From NCBI RefSeq assembly GCF_012844365.1, contig NZ_CP051626.1, positions 2,852,001-2,916,000 on the forward strand: 64,000 bases of DNA, in the 5' to 3' direction. Positions within the stretch are counted from its first letter, which is position 1. Each line of letters begins with the position of its first letter. The notes under the pieces are model-generated. The model saw only the letters and a program-made list of their open reading frames with translations. It had not been told where the DNA came from and did not search any database. Position numbers and translations under genes: made by a program. This document shows, in pieces, positions 32,674-41,304 of the stretch. Source of the DNA: Brevibacterium sp. 'Marine' (GTDB lineage: Bacteria > Actinomycetota > Actinomycetes > Actinomycetales > Brevibacteriaceae).

Positions 32674-34716
32674 TCAGACTCGTGTGGCGTCAGCGTTCGA
32701 CGATACCGGTTCGGCCGGCTTCGCCTCGTCGGGGCCAGACGCTCCGCCCCTGCGGACGAGGATCTTGAGCGCGAGCACCAGCACGGCGCTGATGATCGTG
32801 CCGACGACGATGGAGACCAGGAACAGCAGGAACGAGTCGATGGCGAAGAAGACGAAGACTCCGCCGTGCGGGGCTTGGCTGGTGACGGAGAAGGCCATCG
32901 TCATGCCGCCCGTGACGCCGGCGCCGACGACCGACGCGGGGATCACGCGCAGTGGATCGGAGGCGGCGAAGGGAATCGCGCCTTCGGAGATGAACGCGGC
33001 GCCGAGCAGCCAGGCGGCCTTTCCGTTCTCCTTCTCCGCCTGAGAGAAGATGCGCGGGCGCACGGCGGTGGCCAGCGCCATGGCCAGGGGCGGAACCATT
33101 CCGGCGGCCATCACCGTGGCCATGATCTCCCACGGCACGGGGTTGTCGACGGAGCCGGCGGCGAGACCGGCGACCGCGAACGAGTAGGCGACCTTGTTGA
33201 CGGGTCCGCCCAGATCGACGGCCATCATCGCGCCGAGGATGAGCCCGAGGACGACGGCGGCGGTTCCGGTCATCGAGCTCAGCCAGGAGTCGAGGCCCGT
33301 GGTCAGGGCACTGATCGGTCCACCGAGGACCATGAACATCAGGCCGGAAGAGACGAGGGAGGCCACCAGAGGGATGATGACGACGGGCATGAGCCCGCGC
33401 AGCCACCTCGGTGCGGCGAAGGAGCCGATCCAGTGGGCGATATAGCCGGCGAGCAGTCCGCCGATGATGCCGCCGATGAAGCCGGCGCCCATGAGCACGG
33501 CGACGGCGCCGACGGTGAAGCCGGGAGCGATTCCGGGACGGTCGGCGATGCCGTAGGCGATGTATCCGGCCAGAGCGGCGACGAGGAAGCTCATCGACAA
33601 GTTGCCGATCTGGAAGGCCACGGCGCCCAGGTAGGCGCCGACGGGTCCGAGCGCCAGGTCACCGTATTCGGTGGGGAGGTTCCACAGGGAGTTGCCGAGC
33701 ACGATGTCCTCGGCGTAGTCGGGGATGTCGAATCCGCCGAGGAGGAACCCCAGGGCCATGAGCAGACCACCGGCGGCGACGAAGGGGATCATATAGCTGA
33801 CACCGGTCAGCAGCACGCGCTTGAGGTGAGCGCCGACGCTTTCACGGGAGCCGGACTGCGCGTCGGCAGAGTCGTCGGCGGCGTGAGCGGTCGTGAGCCG
33901 GTGGCCGTTCGGGGCGTCCGCCTCGGCGAGGGCCTTGCGAACAAGGCCCTGAGGATCATCGATTCCGGCCTTGACCGGCGCCTGCACATAGGGTTTGCCG
34001 GCGAACCGAGCCTTGTCGCGGACGTCGACATCGACGGCGAAGACGACGGCATCGGCGGCATCGATGACGGACTGGTCGATCGGGGTCGTGCCGCTCGATC
34101 CCTGGGTCTCGGTGACGACGTCGATGCCCATCTCGGACCCGGCCTGGGCAAGGGCGTCGGCAGCCATATAGGTGTGGGCGATTCCCGTCGGGCAGGCGGT
34201 GACGGCGATGACCCGGCGGGGGTGGTCCGCCTCGGTGGTGGTCGTCTGCTCTTCGGGCGTCTCACGCATGCCGAGGGCGGTTTCGACGAGGTCGACGATC
34301 TCCTGCGCGGTCGCGGCGGCGCGCAGGGAGGCGACGAAGTCCTTCTTCACCAGCGACCGAGCGAGTGTCGACAGGAGTTTGAGGTGGTCTTTCCCGGCAC
34401 CCTCGGGGGCGGCGATCATGAACACGAGGTCCGCGGGGCCGTCCTTGGCACCGAAGTCGACCGGCGGATTCAGCCGGGCCATTGCGAGGCTGGGCTCGGT
34501 GACCGCCTCGGTGCGGGCATGGGGGATGGCGATGCCGCCGGGCACACCTGTCGGGGTCTTCTCTTCGCGGGCGATCGCCGCGGCCGCGAGTCCGTCTGCG
34601 GAGTTCGCACGCCCCTGTTCGGCGATCGCGGCGGCCAGAGCGCGGATGACAGCGGACGACTCCGTCCCCTGATCCGCGTCGAGGATCACCAGTTCTGTTG
34701 TGATGAGCGATGTCAT
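32674..34716 (-). CDS. fruA: PTS fructose transporter, fused EIIA-EIIB-EIIC
   Basis: 680 residues. IIA domain, residues ~1-150, with phospho-His66 in GIAIPHARTEAV. IIB domain, ~165-265, with phospho-Cys175 in VTACPTGIAHTYMAAD. IIC domain, ~300-650, with about nine or ten membrane helices (VLLTGVSYMIPFVAAGGLLM, GFIGGIIGGLLAGYIAHWI, VFVFFAIDSFLLFLV). Takes up fructose as fructose 1-phosphate. The start overlaps the fruK stop (ATGA), so the pair is coupled. The C-terminal tail is short and charged. Confidence 0.95.
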   Translation of the reverse strand: MTSLITTELVILDADQGTESSAVIRALAAAIAEQGRANSADGLAAAAIAREEKTPTGVPGGIAIPHARTEAVTEPSLAMARLNPPVDFGAKDGPADLVFMIAAPEGAGKDHLKLLSTLARSLVKKDFVASLRAAATAQEIVDLVETALGMRETPEEQTTTTEADHPRRVIAVTACPTGIAHTYMAADALAQAGSEMGIDVVTETQGSSGTTPIDQSVIDAADAVVFAVDVDVRDKARFAGKPYVQAPVKAGIDDPQGLVRKALAEADAPNGHRLTTAHAADDSADAQSGSRESVGAHLKRVLLTGVSYMIPFVAAGGLLMALGFLLGGFDIPDYAEDIVLGNSLWNLPTEYGDLALGPVGAYLGAVAFQIGNLSMSFLVAALAGYIAYGIADRPGIAPGFTVGAVAVLMGAGFIGGIIGGLLAGYIAHWIGSFAAPRWLRGLMPVVIIPLVASLVSSGLMFMVLGGPISALTTGLDSWLSSMTGTAAVVLGLILGAMMAVDLGGPVNKVAYSFAVAGLAAGSVDNPVPWEIMATVMAAGMVPPLAMALATAVRPRIFSQAEKENGKAAWLLGAAFISEGAIPFAASDPLRVIPASVVGAGVTGGMTMAFSVTSQAPHGGVFVFFAIDSFLLFLVSIVVGTIISAVLVLALKILVRRGGASGPDEAKPAEPVSSNADATRV

Positions 34717-35972
34717 CGTGCCTCCTCGGCGTCGGGGGCTGTGCCCTCATGTCGATGGGAAGATGCGTCGGCGGGGATGCCTGCCGGTGCTGTGGGCTTG
34801 CCCGCAGGTGCTGCTGCGGATGCCGTCAGCGGCATGACAGTCACCGCGTCGATCCGGGCATCCTCCGGGCTCGGCACTCCGGTGCCGCGCAGGCGGGCGG
34901 CCGCGGCTCCATAGGCGACCGCCTGTGCCAGGGCCGCACCGGGTTCGCAACCGCCGGTCAGTCCCAGCAGGTACCCGGCCAGAGTGGAGTCACCTGCGCC
35001 CACGGTGCTCACGACGTCCATCGGCGGATGCTGAGCATGCCATGCAGTCCCCGGCTGAGCGAGAACCGCACCGCCGGCACCCAGGGTCGCAAGGATCGAT
35101 CGTGGGTGGGGGCCGCGCGCCGTGAGCAGGGTCGCTGCGGCGCGGGCCGTGAGCTGCGGTGAGGATTCCAGCCGGTCGGCGATCGCGTGCAGGTCTGCGG
35201 TATTGAGCGGTTCTGTGGTCCCGAGAGGTTGGGCCGCGTCGCGACAGCCGACGGGTTGGTGCGGCTCGGCCGAGTTGCTCGGATCGGATACTCCGCTGTC
35301 GCCGTGCGCCCGGGCATCGTCGTTGAATCCCGCGCCGTGGAGGAGTCCGGCATCGCGCTGGAGCCCTGCGGCGTTGAGGAGCCCTGCGGCGTGGAGGAGC
35401 TCGGCGAGCTCTTCGGCATTCGGTTTGATGAGATCCGGTGAGGCCAGCAGGGCCGCAGCCAGAGGAGCGCCGGAAGTGTCGACGGCGATCAGCGGCGGCT
35501 GAGGAAGCTGCCGGATGCGCTCGATGGCGCGGGCGTAGAAGTCATCGTCGACTCCCGGCGGCAGCGAACCGGCCAGGACGACCCAGCTCGCGTCGGCGGC
35601 CTGATCGGCCACGAGGTCGAGCAGTGCGTTCTGGGTCTGCAGGCTCATAGGCGAGCCTGGTTCGTTGATCTTCGTCGTCGTGCCGTCGGGTTCGGTGACG
35701 GTGATATTGGACCGCAGCGGAGTGCCGGTGGGAACCGAGCGATGGGCCAGTCCGATCGCGTCGAGGCCGGTGAGCACCGGGTCGTCGTTGTCTCCGGGCA
35801 GGAGCGCCAAGGTGTCACGGTCGGCGGCCGCCACGGCGCGGGAGACGTTGACTCCCTTGCCCCCGGGCTGCTGTCCGGCCCAGACGGCGCGCTGCACCTG
35901 GCCGCGGTGGACCGGCCCGGACAGCTCGATGGTCCGGTCGAGGCTCGGGTTGGCTGTGAGGGTGAGGATCAT
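34713..35972 (-). CDS. fruK: 1-phosphofructokinase with a repeat-bearing insert
   Basis: 419 residues; the family is usually about 310-330. PfkB kinase with TLTANPSLDRTIELSG, QQPGGKGVNVSRAVAA and the ATP-site VVSTVGAGDSTLAGYLLG. Converts fructose 1-phosphate to fructose 1,6-bisphosphate. After IKPNAEELAELLHAAG lies an extra ~60-70-residue region with four six-residue repeats (LLHAAG, LLNAAG, LQRDAG, LLHGAG) and a polar stretch. The C-terminus also has a Pro/Ala tail. The insert precedes the ATP loop and may not disrupt the fold. The start overlaps the regulator stop (ATGA). Confidence 0.92.
   Translation of the reverse strand: MILTLTANPSLDRTIELSGPVHRGQVQRAVWAGQQPGGKGVNVSRAVAAADRDTLALLPGDNDDPVLTGLDAIGLAHRSVPTGTPLRSNITVTEPDGTTTKINEPGSPMSLQTQNALLDLVADQAADASWVVLAGSLPPGVDDDFYARAIERIRQLPQPPLIAVDTSGAPLAAALLASPDLIKPNAEELAELLHAAGLLNAAGLQRDAGLLHGAGFNDDARAHGDSGVSDPSNSAEPHQPVGCRDAAQPLGTTEPLNTADLHAIADRLESSPQLTARAAATLLTARGPHPRSILATLGAGGAVLAQPGTAWHAQHPPMDVVSTVGAGDSTLAGYLLGLTGGCEPGAALAQAVAYGAAAARLRGTGVPSPEDARIDAVTVMPLTASAAAPAGKPTAPAGIPADASSHRHEGTAPDAEEAR
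35328..35399. repeat. Four 18-base tandem repeats inside fruK
   Basis: Units at 35328, 35346, 35364 and 35382; the last two differ by a single base (CCCTGCGGCGTTGAGGAG, CCCTGCGGCGTGGAGGAG). They encode the hexapeptide repeats of the FruK insert. Confidence 0.8.
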
Positions 35973-36763
35973 GGAGTGACGACCTCGACTTCCGCGGTCT
36001 CCAGATGGGCTGCCAACGGCTCTTCCGGCGCGTCGTCGGTGATGAGGACGTCGATCTGGTCGAGTTCGGCGAACCGCACCAGGGAGACGGCGTCGAACTT
36101 CGCGGAGTCGGCGAGTACGGCGACCCTGCGTCCGCAATGCACGAACGCCGATTTCGTCGCCGCCTCATCGTGGTCGGGCGTGGAGACGCCGTCGTGACTG
36201 AGACCGTTGGTCCCGAGCACCGCGAGATCGACTCGGTGGCCTTCGATGGCCGTGATCGTCTGCGGTCCGACCATGGCCCGAGTGACCGGGCGGAATCGGC
36301 CCGGCAGGACGAAGATCTCGACGCCGGGAGCACCGGCCAGACTGTCGATGGCGGACAGGGAGTTGGTGATCACGCGCAGCTGTCGTGGGGACTGTCCAGC
36401 GGATTGGCGGGCGGTGGCTTCGTCTGCGATCGCCCGGGCGAGGGCCGCGCAGGTCGTGCCGCCGTCCAGGGAGATGCTCATCGTCTCCTCCAGCAGGCTC
36501 AGTCCGGACCGGGCGATCGCGGTCTTCTCATCGAGGTTGTGGATCTCACGGTCGCCGAAGGTCGGCTCTTCGAGGCTGTGGGGACGGCACGGCACGGCTC
36601 CCCCGTGGACGCGTTGGAGGGCTCCGGCCTTTTCCAGTGCGGCGAGGTCGCGTCGGACGGTTTCGGTGGTGATGTCGAAATCGGCGGCCAGATCGGTGAC
36701 ATTGACCCGGCCTGCTTCGCTGACCAGCTCAGCGATGCGTCGTTGCCGTTCTTCAGCGAACAC
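35969..36763 (-). CDS. fruR: DeoR-family regulator of the fructose operon
   Basis: 264 residues. DeoR helix-turn-helix ERQRRIAELVSEAGRVNVTD and ITTETVRRDLAALEKAGALQ; then a DeoR sensor domain (GLSLLEETMSISLDGGTTC, VITNSLSAID, LAVLGTNGLSHDG) that binds phosphosugars. The GTG start at 36763 follows AGGAAAGGG. First gene of the fru-pts transcript, preceded by a strong promoter. The ligand is expected to be fructose 1-phosphate. Confidence 0.92.
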   Translation of the reverse strand: MFAEERQRRIAELVSEAGRVNVTDLAADFDITTETVRRDLAALEKAGALQRVHGGAVPCRPHSLEEPTFGDREIHNLDEKTAIARSGLSLLEETMSISLDGGTTCAALARAIADEATARQSAGQSPRQLRVITNSLSAIDSLAGAPGVEIFVLPGRFRPVTRAMVGPQTITAIEGHRVDLAVLGTNGLSHDGVSTPDHDEAATKSAFVHCGRRVAVLADSAKFDAVSLVRFAELDQIDVLITDDAPEEPLAAHLETAEVEVVTP

Positions 36764-36836
36764 GTCCGGCCCTTTCCTACTCGCGGCTCATCGCCGTTCG
36801 GGCGAATAACCACGTGGCTATCTGTTGGTTTGACTG

Positions 36837-36865
36837 ATCGTAGGACTCTATTCACGTGCTGTCAA
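36837..36865 (-). promoter_or_regulatory. Predicted promoter of the fru-pts operon
   Basis: On the minus strand TTGACA (36865-36860) and TACGAT (36842-36837) are 17 bases apart, about 74 bases before the fruR start. TGTTGG motifs flank it (36823-36828, and as CCAACA at 36872-36877 and 36892-36897) and could form the FruR operator. Confidence 0.7.
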
Positions 36866-37060
36866 TCACGTACCAACATATACCCAATTATTCCAACATT
36901 TCGTTCATGCAGACGAAGCAGAGTAGCGTCGGCGAGGGGATCGGCAGTCGGCGGATCAGCTGCGGAGCCCCTCCCTGCGGAGTGAACAGCCACCCGTCCG
37001 AACAGGGCGGATATGCTAGTAGTTGAGAGAGCTTCGTCCAATGTCGCACCAGGAGAGATC

Positions 37061-37471
37061 ATGACAATCCTCGTCGGTTATTCCCCCTCGCCCGAAGGCA
37101 AGGCCGCTGTCGAATTCGGCATCGAGCAGGCCCGCGCATTCGACGACGTCCTCGTCGTGCTCAATGCCGGAATCGGTGAGACCCCCGACGAACGCGGCGT
37201 CGCCACCAGCAAAGACATCGAGGAGCTCAAGGAGACTCTGAAGTCCTCCGAGGTCTCCCACGAGATCCTTCAGTTCCTCCGCGGCAACGATCCCGTCGAA
37301 GAGCTGCTGGCGCTGGCCGAGGCGACCTCCGACACCCGCATGATCGTCATCGGATCACGCCGCCGCTCCCCCGTCGGCAAGCTCATCATGGGCTCGACTG
37401 CTCAGCGCATAATCCTCGACTCCGATGTCCCCGTCGTCTCCGTCAAGGTCGACCGACGGAAGAAGAAGTAG
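37061..37471 (+). CDS. Universal stress protein (UspA family)
   Basis: 136 residues, a single Usp domain. ILVGYSPSPEGKAAVEFGIE at the N-terminus and MIVIGSRRRSPVGKLIMGST near the end, the latter an ATP-binding G-x2-G-x9-GS/T-like motif. AGGAGA precedes the ATG at the right distance. Cytoplasmic, probably ATP-binding. Its last 29 bases overlap the convergent GlxA-type gene. Confidence 0.92.
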   Translation: MTILVGYSPSPEGKAAVEFGIEQARAFDDVLVVLNAGIGETPDERGVATSKDIEELKETLKSSEVSHEILQFLRGNDPVEELLALAEATSDTRMIVIGSRRRSPVGKLIMGSTAQRIILDSDVPVVSVKVDRRKKK

Positions 37472-38417
37472 CCGCGGCGAAGGACTCCCGATACTGCGAG
37501 GGGCTCGTCCCGACCGAGCGGCGGAAGTGCTCACGCAGTTGGGTCGCCGACGAATAGCCGACCTTCCGCCCGATCGCCTCGATCGACAGATCGCTGACCT
37601 CGAGCAGCTCCTGCGCTGCGCGGATCCTCTCCTGGGTGATCCACTGCAGCGGTGTCGTTCCGAGCTCCTGCTGGAACCGCCTGCCCAGCTGCCGTACGGA
37701 CACGTTCGCGTGCCGGGCCAGGGCGGGTGCGTCGATGTCCTCGCCGAGGCGGCTCGCCGCCCACTCGAGCGTGGCCGAGAGCCCCTGATCGGCGGCTGCG
37801 GGAACCGGCCGCTCGACGAACTGCAGCTGGTTTCCGCTGCGGGCCGGTGCGACGACCATCCTCCGCGCGATCAATCGCGCCGTCGTCGCTCCGATCTCGC
37901 GTCGGACGATGTGCAGACAGGCGTCGATCGCCGCAGCGGTGCCCGCGGCCGTGACGATCTGCCCGGCATCGGTGAATAGGTTGGCCTCGACGACGTCGAT
38001 GCGTGGGAAATCCCGTGCCAATTGGTCGGCGAACAGCCAGTGGGTGCTCGCCTGACTCCCATCGAGGAGACCCGCACCGGCGAGAAGGAAGGCACCGCTG
38101 CACAGTGAGACGATCACAGCTCCCTCCGCATGGGCACGGCGGAGGGCCGCCCGTTCCGCCTCGGTGCCGGTGTGGGGCAGGCTGGCGCTGACGATGACGA
38201 CGTCGGCTCCGCTCAGGCCCTCGAGACCGTGCGTGGATTCGATCCTCACTGCGGAGACGTGCTTGGTCTCCAACCAGCGCGGTCCGCCCTCCGAGCAGAC
38301 GCGGAAGTCGATCGGCGGTGACCCGACTTCCGTGCGGTCGATCCCGAAGACCTCGGCCGTGACGCCGAATTCGAAGAGGGAGAGTCCGTCTCTGATGAGC
38401 ACTGCTGCGGTGAACAT
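37443..38417 (-). CDS. GlxA-type AraC regulator with DJ-1/PfpI domain
   Basis: 324 residues. Residues ~1-185 form a class I glutamine amidotransferase-like DJ-1/PfpI domain with the nucleophile-elbow Cys in VSLCSGAFLLAGAGLLDG. Residues ~215-315 form an AraC DNA-binding domain (LARHANVSVRQLGRRFQQEL, VGYSSATQLREHFRRSVGTS). Such regulators respond to small nitrogen compounds. It is divergent from the APC permease at 38499, which is the likely target. Tail-to-tail overlap with the usp gene is 29 bases. Confidence 0.9.
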   Translation of the reverse strand: MFTAAVLIRDGLSLFEFGVTAEVFGIDRTEVGSPPIDFRVCSEGGPRWLETKHVSAVRIESTHGLEGLSGADVVIVSASLPHTGTEAERAALRRAHAEGAVIVSLCSGAFLLAGAGLLDGSQASTHWLFADQLARDFPRIDVVEANLFTDAGQIVTAAGTAAAIDACLHIVRREIGATTARLIARRMVVAPARSGNQLQFVERPVPAAADQGLSATLEWAASRLGEDIDAPALARHANVSVRQLGRRFQQELGTTPLQWITQERIRAAQELLEVSDLSIEAIGRKVGYSSATQLREHFRRSVGTSPSQYRESFAAATSSSVGRP

Positions 38418-38498
38418 CGTCCCATTATGACCGAAAACCGGTGAGACGTGTCGTTTAAGACACTCGTGGTTCTCTGCGATCGACGGTTGAGTGGAGTC

Positions 38499-39815
38499 AT
38501 GACTTCACCACGCACCTCTTCGACCTCGGTCGCAGCATCACAATCGTCCGCGCCGAGGCCCCCCGACGGGCACTCGACGGGGTGGGCCAGGATCTGGTCA
38601 CTCGGACCGGGAGTCGCCGCAGGTCTGTCATCCGTCGTCGGAGCCGGACTCATCGCGGTGCCGGCCGCTGTCCTTCATGAGTCCGGAGCCGCGGCCGCTC
38701 TCACCTGGATCATCGCGGCGCTCGTCTGCCTGCCCATGCTCATGCTCTTCCGCGACACCGTCATCGTCTCCGGGCACAGCGCCGATCCTCTTCGCGAGAC
38801 GATCAGGACCGGGCTGGGGCGTCGTCCCGCGGCGATGGTCCCCCTCATGTTCTCGATGGTCGTAGTCGTCGGACTGCCCTCAGGGTCCGTGATGGCGGCG
38901 CGGAACCTCACGGCCATCTTGGCCATCGACGTTCCCGAGATCGCGATCGCCGCCGTGCTCATGGCCTTCGCCGTCATCGTCAATCTGCGCGGCCGGTCGC
39001 TGGGCAGCACTGTCGAGCGCGTCGGCGCGGTGGTCCTCGTCATCGCCATCGTCGCGGTCGTCGCCTGGTCTCTGCTGCACCCGAGCAGAACGCCCGACGT
39101 CGTCCCCGACATACCCGAGCTGGCTCTCGTCCCTGCCGGGGCGCTCATCGCGTTCTGGGCTTTCATCGGCTTCGAGAATCTCACCTTCCTCGCCCGTGAG
39201 CTGCCGGATCCACGGCGTGACTTCGCCCCGGTGGCGATCATCTCGCTGGTCCTTCTGCTGGTCCTCGTCCTCACCCTCACCGTGGCCGTTCAGGCGCAGT
39301 CGAGCCAGGTCGATCCGGTCACCGGGATCGTCGACGCTCTGCGGTCAACGCCGTGGGGAGGAGTTGCCGCAAGCGTCCTGGCCGCCATGGGGATCCTGGC
39401 GATCACGCTCAATGCCGTGGCCTGGACCAGGGGCGTGGCCACCATCGTCGCTGTGGCGGCGACGGAGCGGATTCTGCCCCGGTCCTTGGCCGTCGAATCC
39501 GGTGCGACGCCGCGTCGGGCCACCTTGGTCCTCAGCGTCGGATTCACGGTGTCGCTGGTGATTCTCCTGGTGAAGCCGGATCTCGTCGTCGACATGATCG
39601 GTGCGGCCAGCGGTGTCTTCGTCATCATCTACATCATGTGCATCCTCGCCTACGTCCGCACCGCAGGACTGCGGGTGTGGAGTGCAGCCAATCTCGCGCT
39701 CATCCCGCTCATGGCGTGGTCGCTCATCGCATCGGGGCCCCGCGCGATCTTTCCCGTCGCGGTCTTCCTCGTCGCAGGTGCGGTCACGCTCGCCCGGGCC
39801 CGAAGCCGAGCGTGA
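38499..39815 (+). CDS. APC-family amino acid permease
   Basis: 438 residues and 11-12 membrane helices (LGPGVAAGLSSVVGAGLIAV, AAALTWIIAALVCLPMLMLF, IAFWAFIGFENLTFLAREL, TLVLSVGFTVSLVILL). The FENLTFLARELPDPRRDF loop is typical of the APC family, close to YjeH-like exporters. ATG 38499 has GAGTGGA just upstream; the frame is also open from 38448. Divergent from the GlxA-type regulator, suggesting regulated amino acid export or import. Confidence 0.87.
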   Translation: MTSPRTSSTSVAASQSSAPRPPDGHSTGWARIWSLGPGVAAGLSSVVGAGLIAVPAAVLHESGAAAALTWIIAALVCLPMLMLFRDTVIVSGHSADPLRETIRTGLGRRPAAMVPLMFSMVVVVGLPSGSVMAARNLTAILAIDVPEIAIAAVLMAFAVIVNLRGRSLGSTVERVGAVVLVIAIVAVVAWSLLHPSRTPDVVPDIPELALVPAGALIAFWAFIGFENLTFLARELPDPRRDFAPVAIISLVLLLVLVLTLTVAVQAQSSQVDPVTGIVDALRSTPWGGVAASVLAAMGILAITLNAVAWTRGVATIVAVAATERILPRSLAVESGATPRRATLVLSVGFTVSLVILLVKPDLVVDMIGAASGVFVIIYIMCILAYVRTAGLRVWSAANLALIPLMAWSLIASGPRAIFPVAVFLVAGAVTLARARSRA

Positions 39816-39821
39816 GGTCCT

Positions 39822-40964
39822 TCAGTCCCCGACAATGGCGGCAACGAGGGCGTCGACGTCCTCGGTCGTCGTATCGAACGCGCACATGAGGCGGACGATG
39901 TCCCTCTCCAAGGGCCAGTCCGCGAAGGCGAACGTCTGCCGGGCCCGCGCGGCCACCTCGGCGGGCATCCGGACGAACACGACGTTCGACTCGACCTTCT
40001 GCACGATCTCGAGCCCGGGGACACGGCCGCGCTCGGCCGCCTCGGCGAGTCTGTGGGCGAGGTGCTGCGCCATCGTGTTCGACCGGGTGGCGGAGTTGCG
40101 CCACAGGTCGCCCTCGTACAGCGCGTTGAGCTGAGCGGAGAGGAAGCGCATCTTCGAGGCCAGCTGCAGGTTCATCTTGCGCAGGAAGCGCATTCCGTGG
40201 CCGATGTCGGGGTTCAGAATGACGACCGATTCGGCACCGAGCAGGCCGTTCTTCGTTCCGCCGAGGCTGAGGATGTCGACTCCGACCGAAGTCGTGATGT
40301 CACCGAGGCCGACGCCGAGGTGGGCGGCGGCATTGCCGAGTCGGGACCCGTCGACGTGGAGGATCATGTCGTTCTCGTGCGCGGTGGCCGCGATCGCCGC
40401 GATCTCCTCCGGGGTGTAGGTCGTGCCCCATTCGGTGGACTGGGAGATGCTTACGGCCAGCGGCTGCGCATTGTGTTCGTGGCCACGGCCGATGATCGCC
40501 CCCGTGATGGTCTCGGGGGTGAGTTTGCCGTTCTCGGTGGCGGCACCGACGATCTTGAGCCCGCCGACCTTCTCCGGGGCTCCGGTTTCGTCGTAGTTGA
40601 TATGCGCCGAGGCGGCCGTGATCACCGCGGCCCAGCGCGGCAGCGCCGACTGCAGGGCGAGGACATTGGCGCCGGTGCCGTTGAAGACGGGGAACGCTTG
40701 GGCCTCGGGCCCGAAGTGGTGGGCCATGATGTCGTGGAAACGCTGCGTCCACGGGTCGCCGCCGTAGCCGGGTGTGTGGCCGACGTTGGCCTCGGCGATG
40801 GCGGTGATGACTTCGGGGTGGACTCCGGCCCAGTTGTCGGAGCCGAAGTTGCGCGGGTGCGCGGCCGGTCTGGTGTCGACGGGCGGGGCGGCGGTGCCGA
40901 TGTCGGGGAGAGTGTCCGCGGGGTTCGTCGACGGCGTTGTCTGATCAGGTGTCTGGGAGTTCAC
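39822..40964 (-). CDS. Threonine aldolase-family PLP lyase
   Basis: 380 residues. PLP-dependent fold type I beta-eliminating lyase/threonine aldolase. NFGSDNWAGVHPEVITAIAE, FNGTGANVLALQSA, MILHVDGSRLGNAAAHLG (Asp for the pyridine N) and ILSLGGTKNGLLGAE (Schiff-base Lys). Cleaves threonine or allo-threonine to glycine and acetaldehyde; stereospecificity is not visible. The first ~38 residues are a Pro/Thr-rich extension. The start is GTG with only a weak ribosome site. It is convergent with the APC gene, six bases away. Confidence 0.9.
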   Translation of the reverse strand: MNSQTPDQTTPSTNPADTLPDIGTAAPPVDTRPAAHPRNFGSDNWAGVHPEVITAIAEANVGHTPGYGGDPWTQRFHDIMAHHFGPEAQAFPVFNGTGANVLALQSALPRWAAVITAASAHINYDETGAPEKVGGLKIVGAATENGKLTPETITGAIIGRGHEHNAQPLAVSISQSTEWGTTYTPEEIAAIAATAHENDMILHVDGSRLGNAAAHLGVGLGDITTSVGVDILSLGGTKNGLLGAESVVILNPDIGHGMRFLRKMNLQLASKMRFLSAQLNALYEGDLWRNSATRSNTMAQHLAHRLAEAAERGRVPGLEIVQKVESNVVFVRMPAEVAARARQTFAFADWPLERDIVRLMCAFDTTTEDVDALVAAIVGD

Positions 40965-41066
40965 GATCTCAGACTAGTACGTGCCGCGCGAGGTGTGCAG
41001 TGCGGTCCGCGCGCGGCGACTTGTCCGGAGTGGAGTCACCGGCGGCACGCTCCTCTGCATACACCC

Positions 41067-41124
41067 GCTGGTTCAACGTGCGTGCGCAGGGCATGTGTGC
41101 TCTGCGCCCGCACGTTGAACCAGC
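41067..41124. repeat. Long inverted repeat, first of a related pair
   Basis: Arms of 25 bases at 41067-41091 and 41100-41124 with two or three mismatches; the outer 15 bases, GCTGGTTCAACGTGC, pair exactly. The loop is 8 bases. It lies upstream of the threonine aldolase gene and downstream of sucD. Confidence 0.85.
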
Positions 41125-41170
41125 TGTTGCGCACCGCCACAATCGGCGCAGTTCATCCTCCGCAGACAGC

Positions 41171-41230
41171 AGCTGGCTCAAAGTGCAGGAGCAGAGCATT
41201 TATGCCGTGCGCCTGCACTTTGAGCCAGCT
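41171..41230. repeat. Long inverted repeat, second of a related pair
   Basis: AGCTGGCTCAAAGTGCAGG (41171-41189) pairs perfectly with 41212-41230 across a 22-base loop. The arms share the GCTGGYTCAAMGTGC pattern with the element at 41067, so they are relatives. The 340 bases from 40965 to 41304 contain only these two elements and the sucD terminator. Confidence 0.87.
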
Positions 41231-41240
41231 GGTATGCACT

Positions 41241-41280
41241 GAGGGCGAGCCAGCCGGTCGAAATCGGCTGGCCCGCCCTC
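41241..41280 (-). terminator. Terminator of sucCD
   Basis: GAGGGCGAGCCAGCCG (41241-41256) pairs with CGGCTGGCCCGCCCTC (41265-41280) with one wobble, 25 bases after the sucD stop. Confidence 0.85.
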
Positions 41281-41304
41281 AGCAGCGGTTGTGTCTCACG
41301 CGAC

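Noticed and set aside
35973..36137. 5' extension of fruK into fruR
   Set aside because: The ATG at 35972 overlaps the fruR stop and gives the standard family start.
41040..41280. CRISPR array, because of repeated palindromic units
   Set aside because: Only two units, different from each other, no regular spacers and no cas genes in the window.
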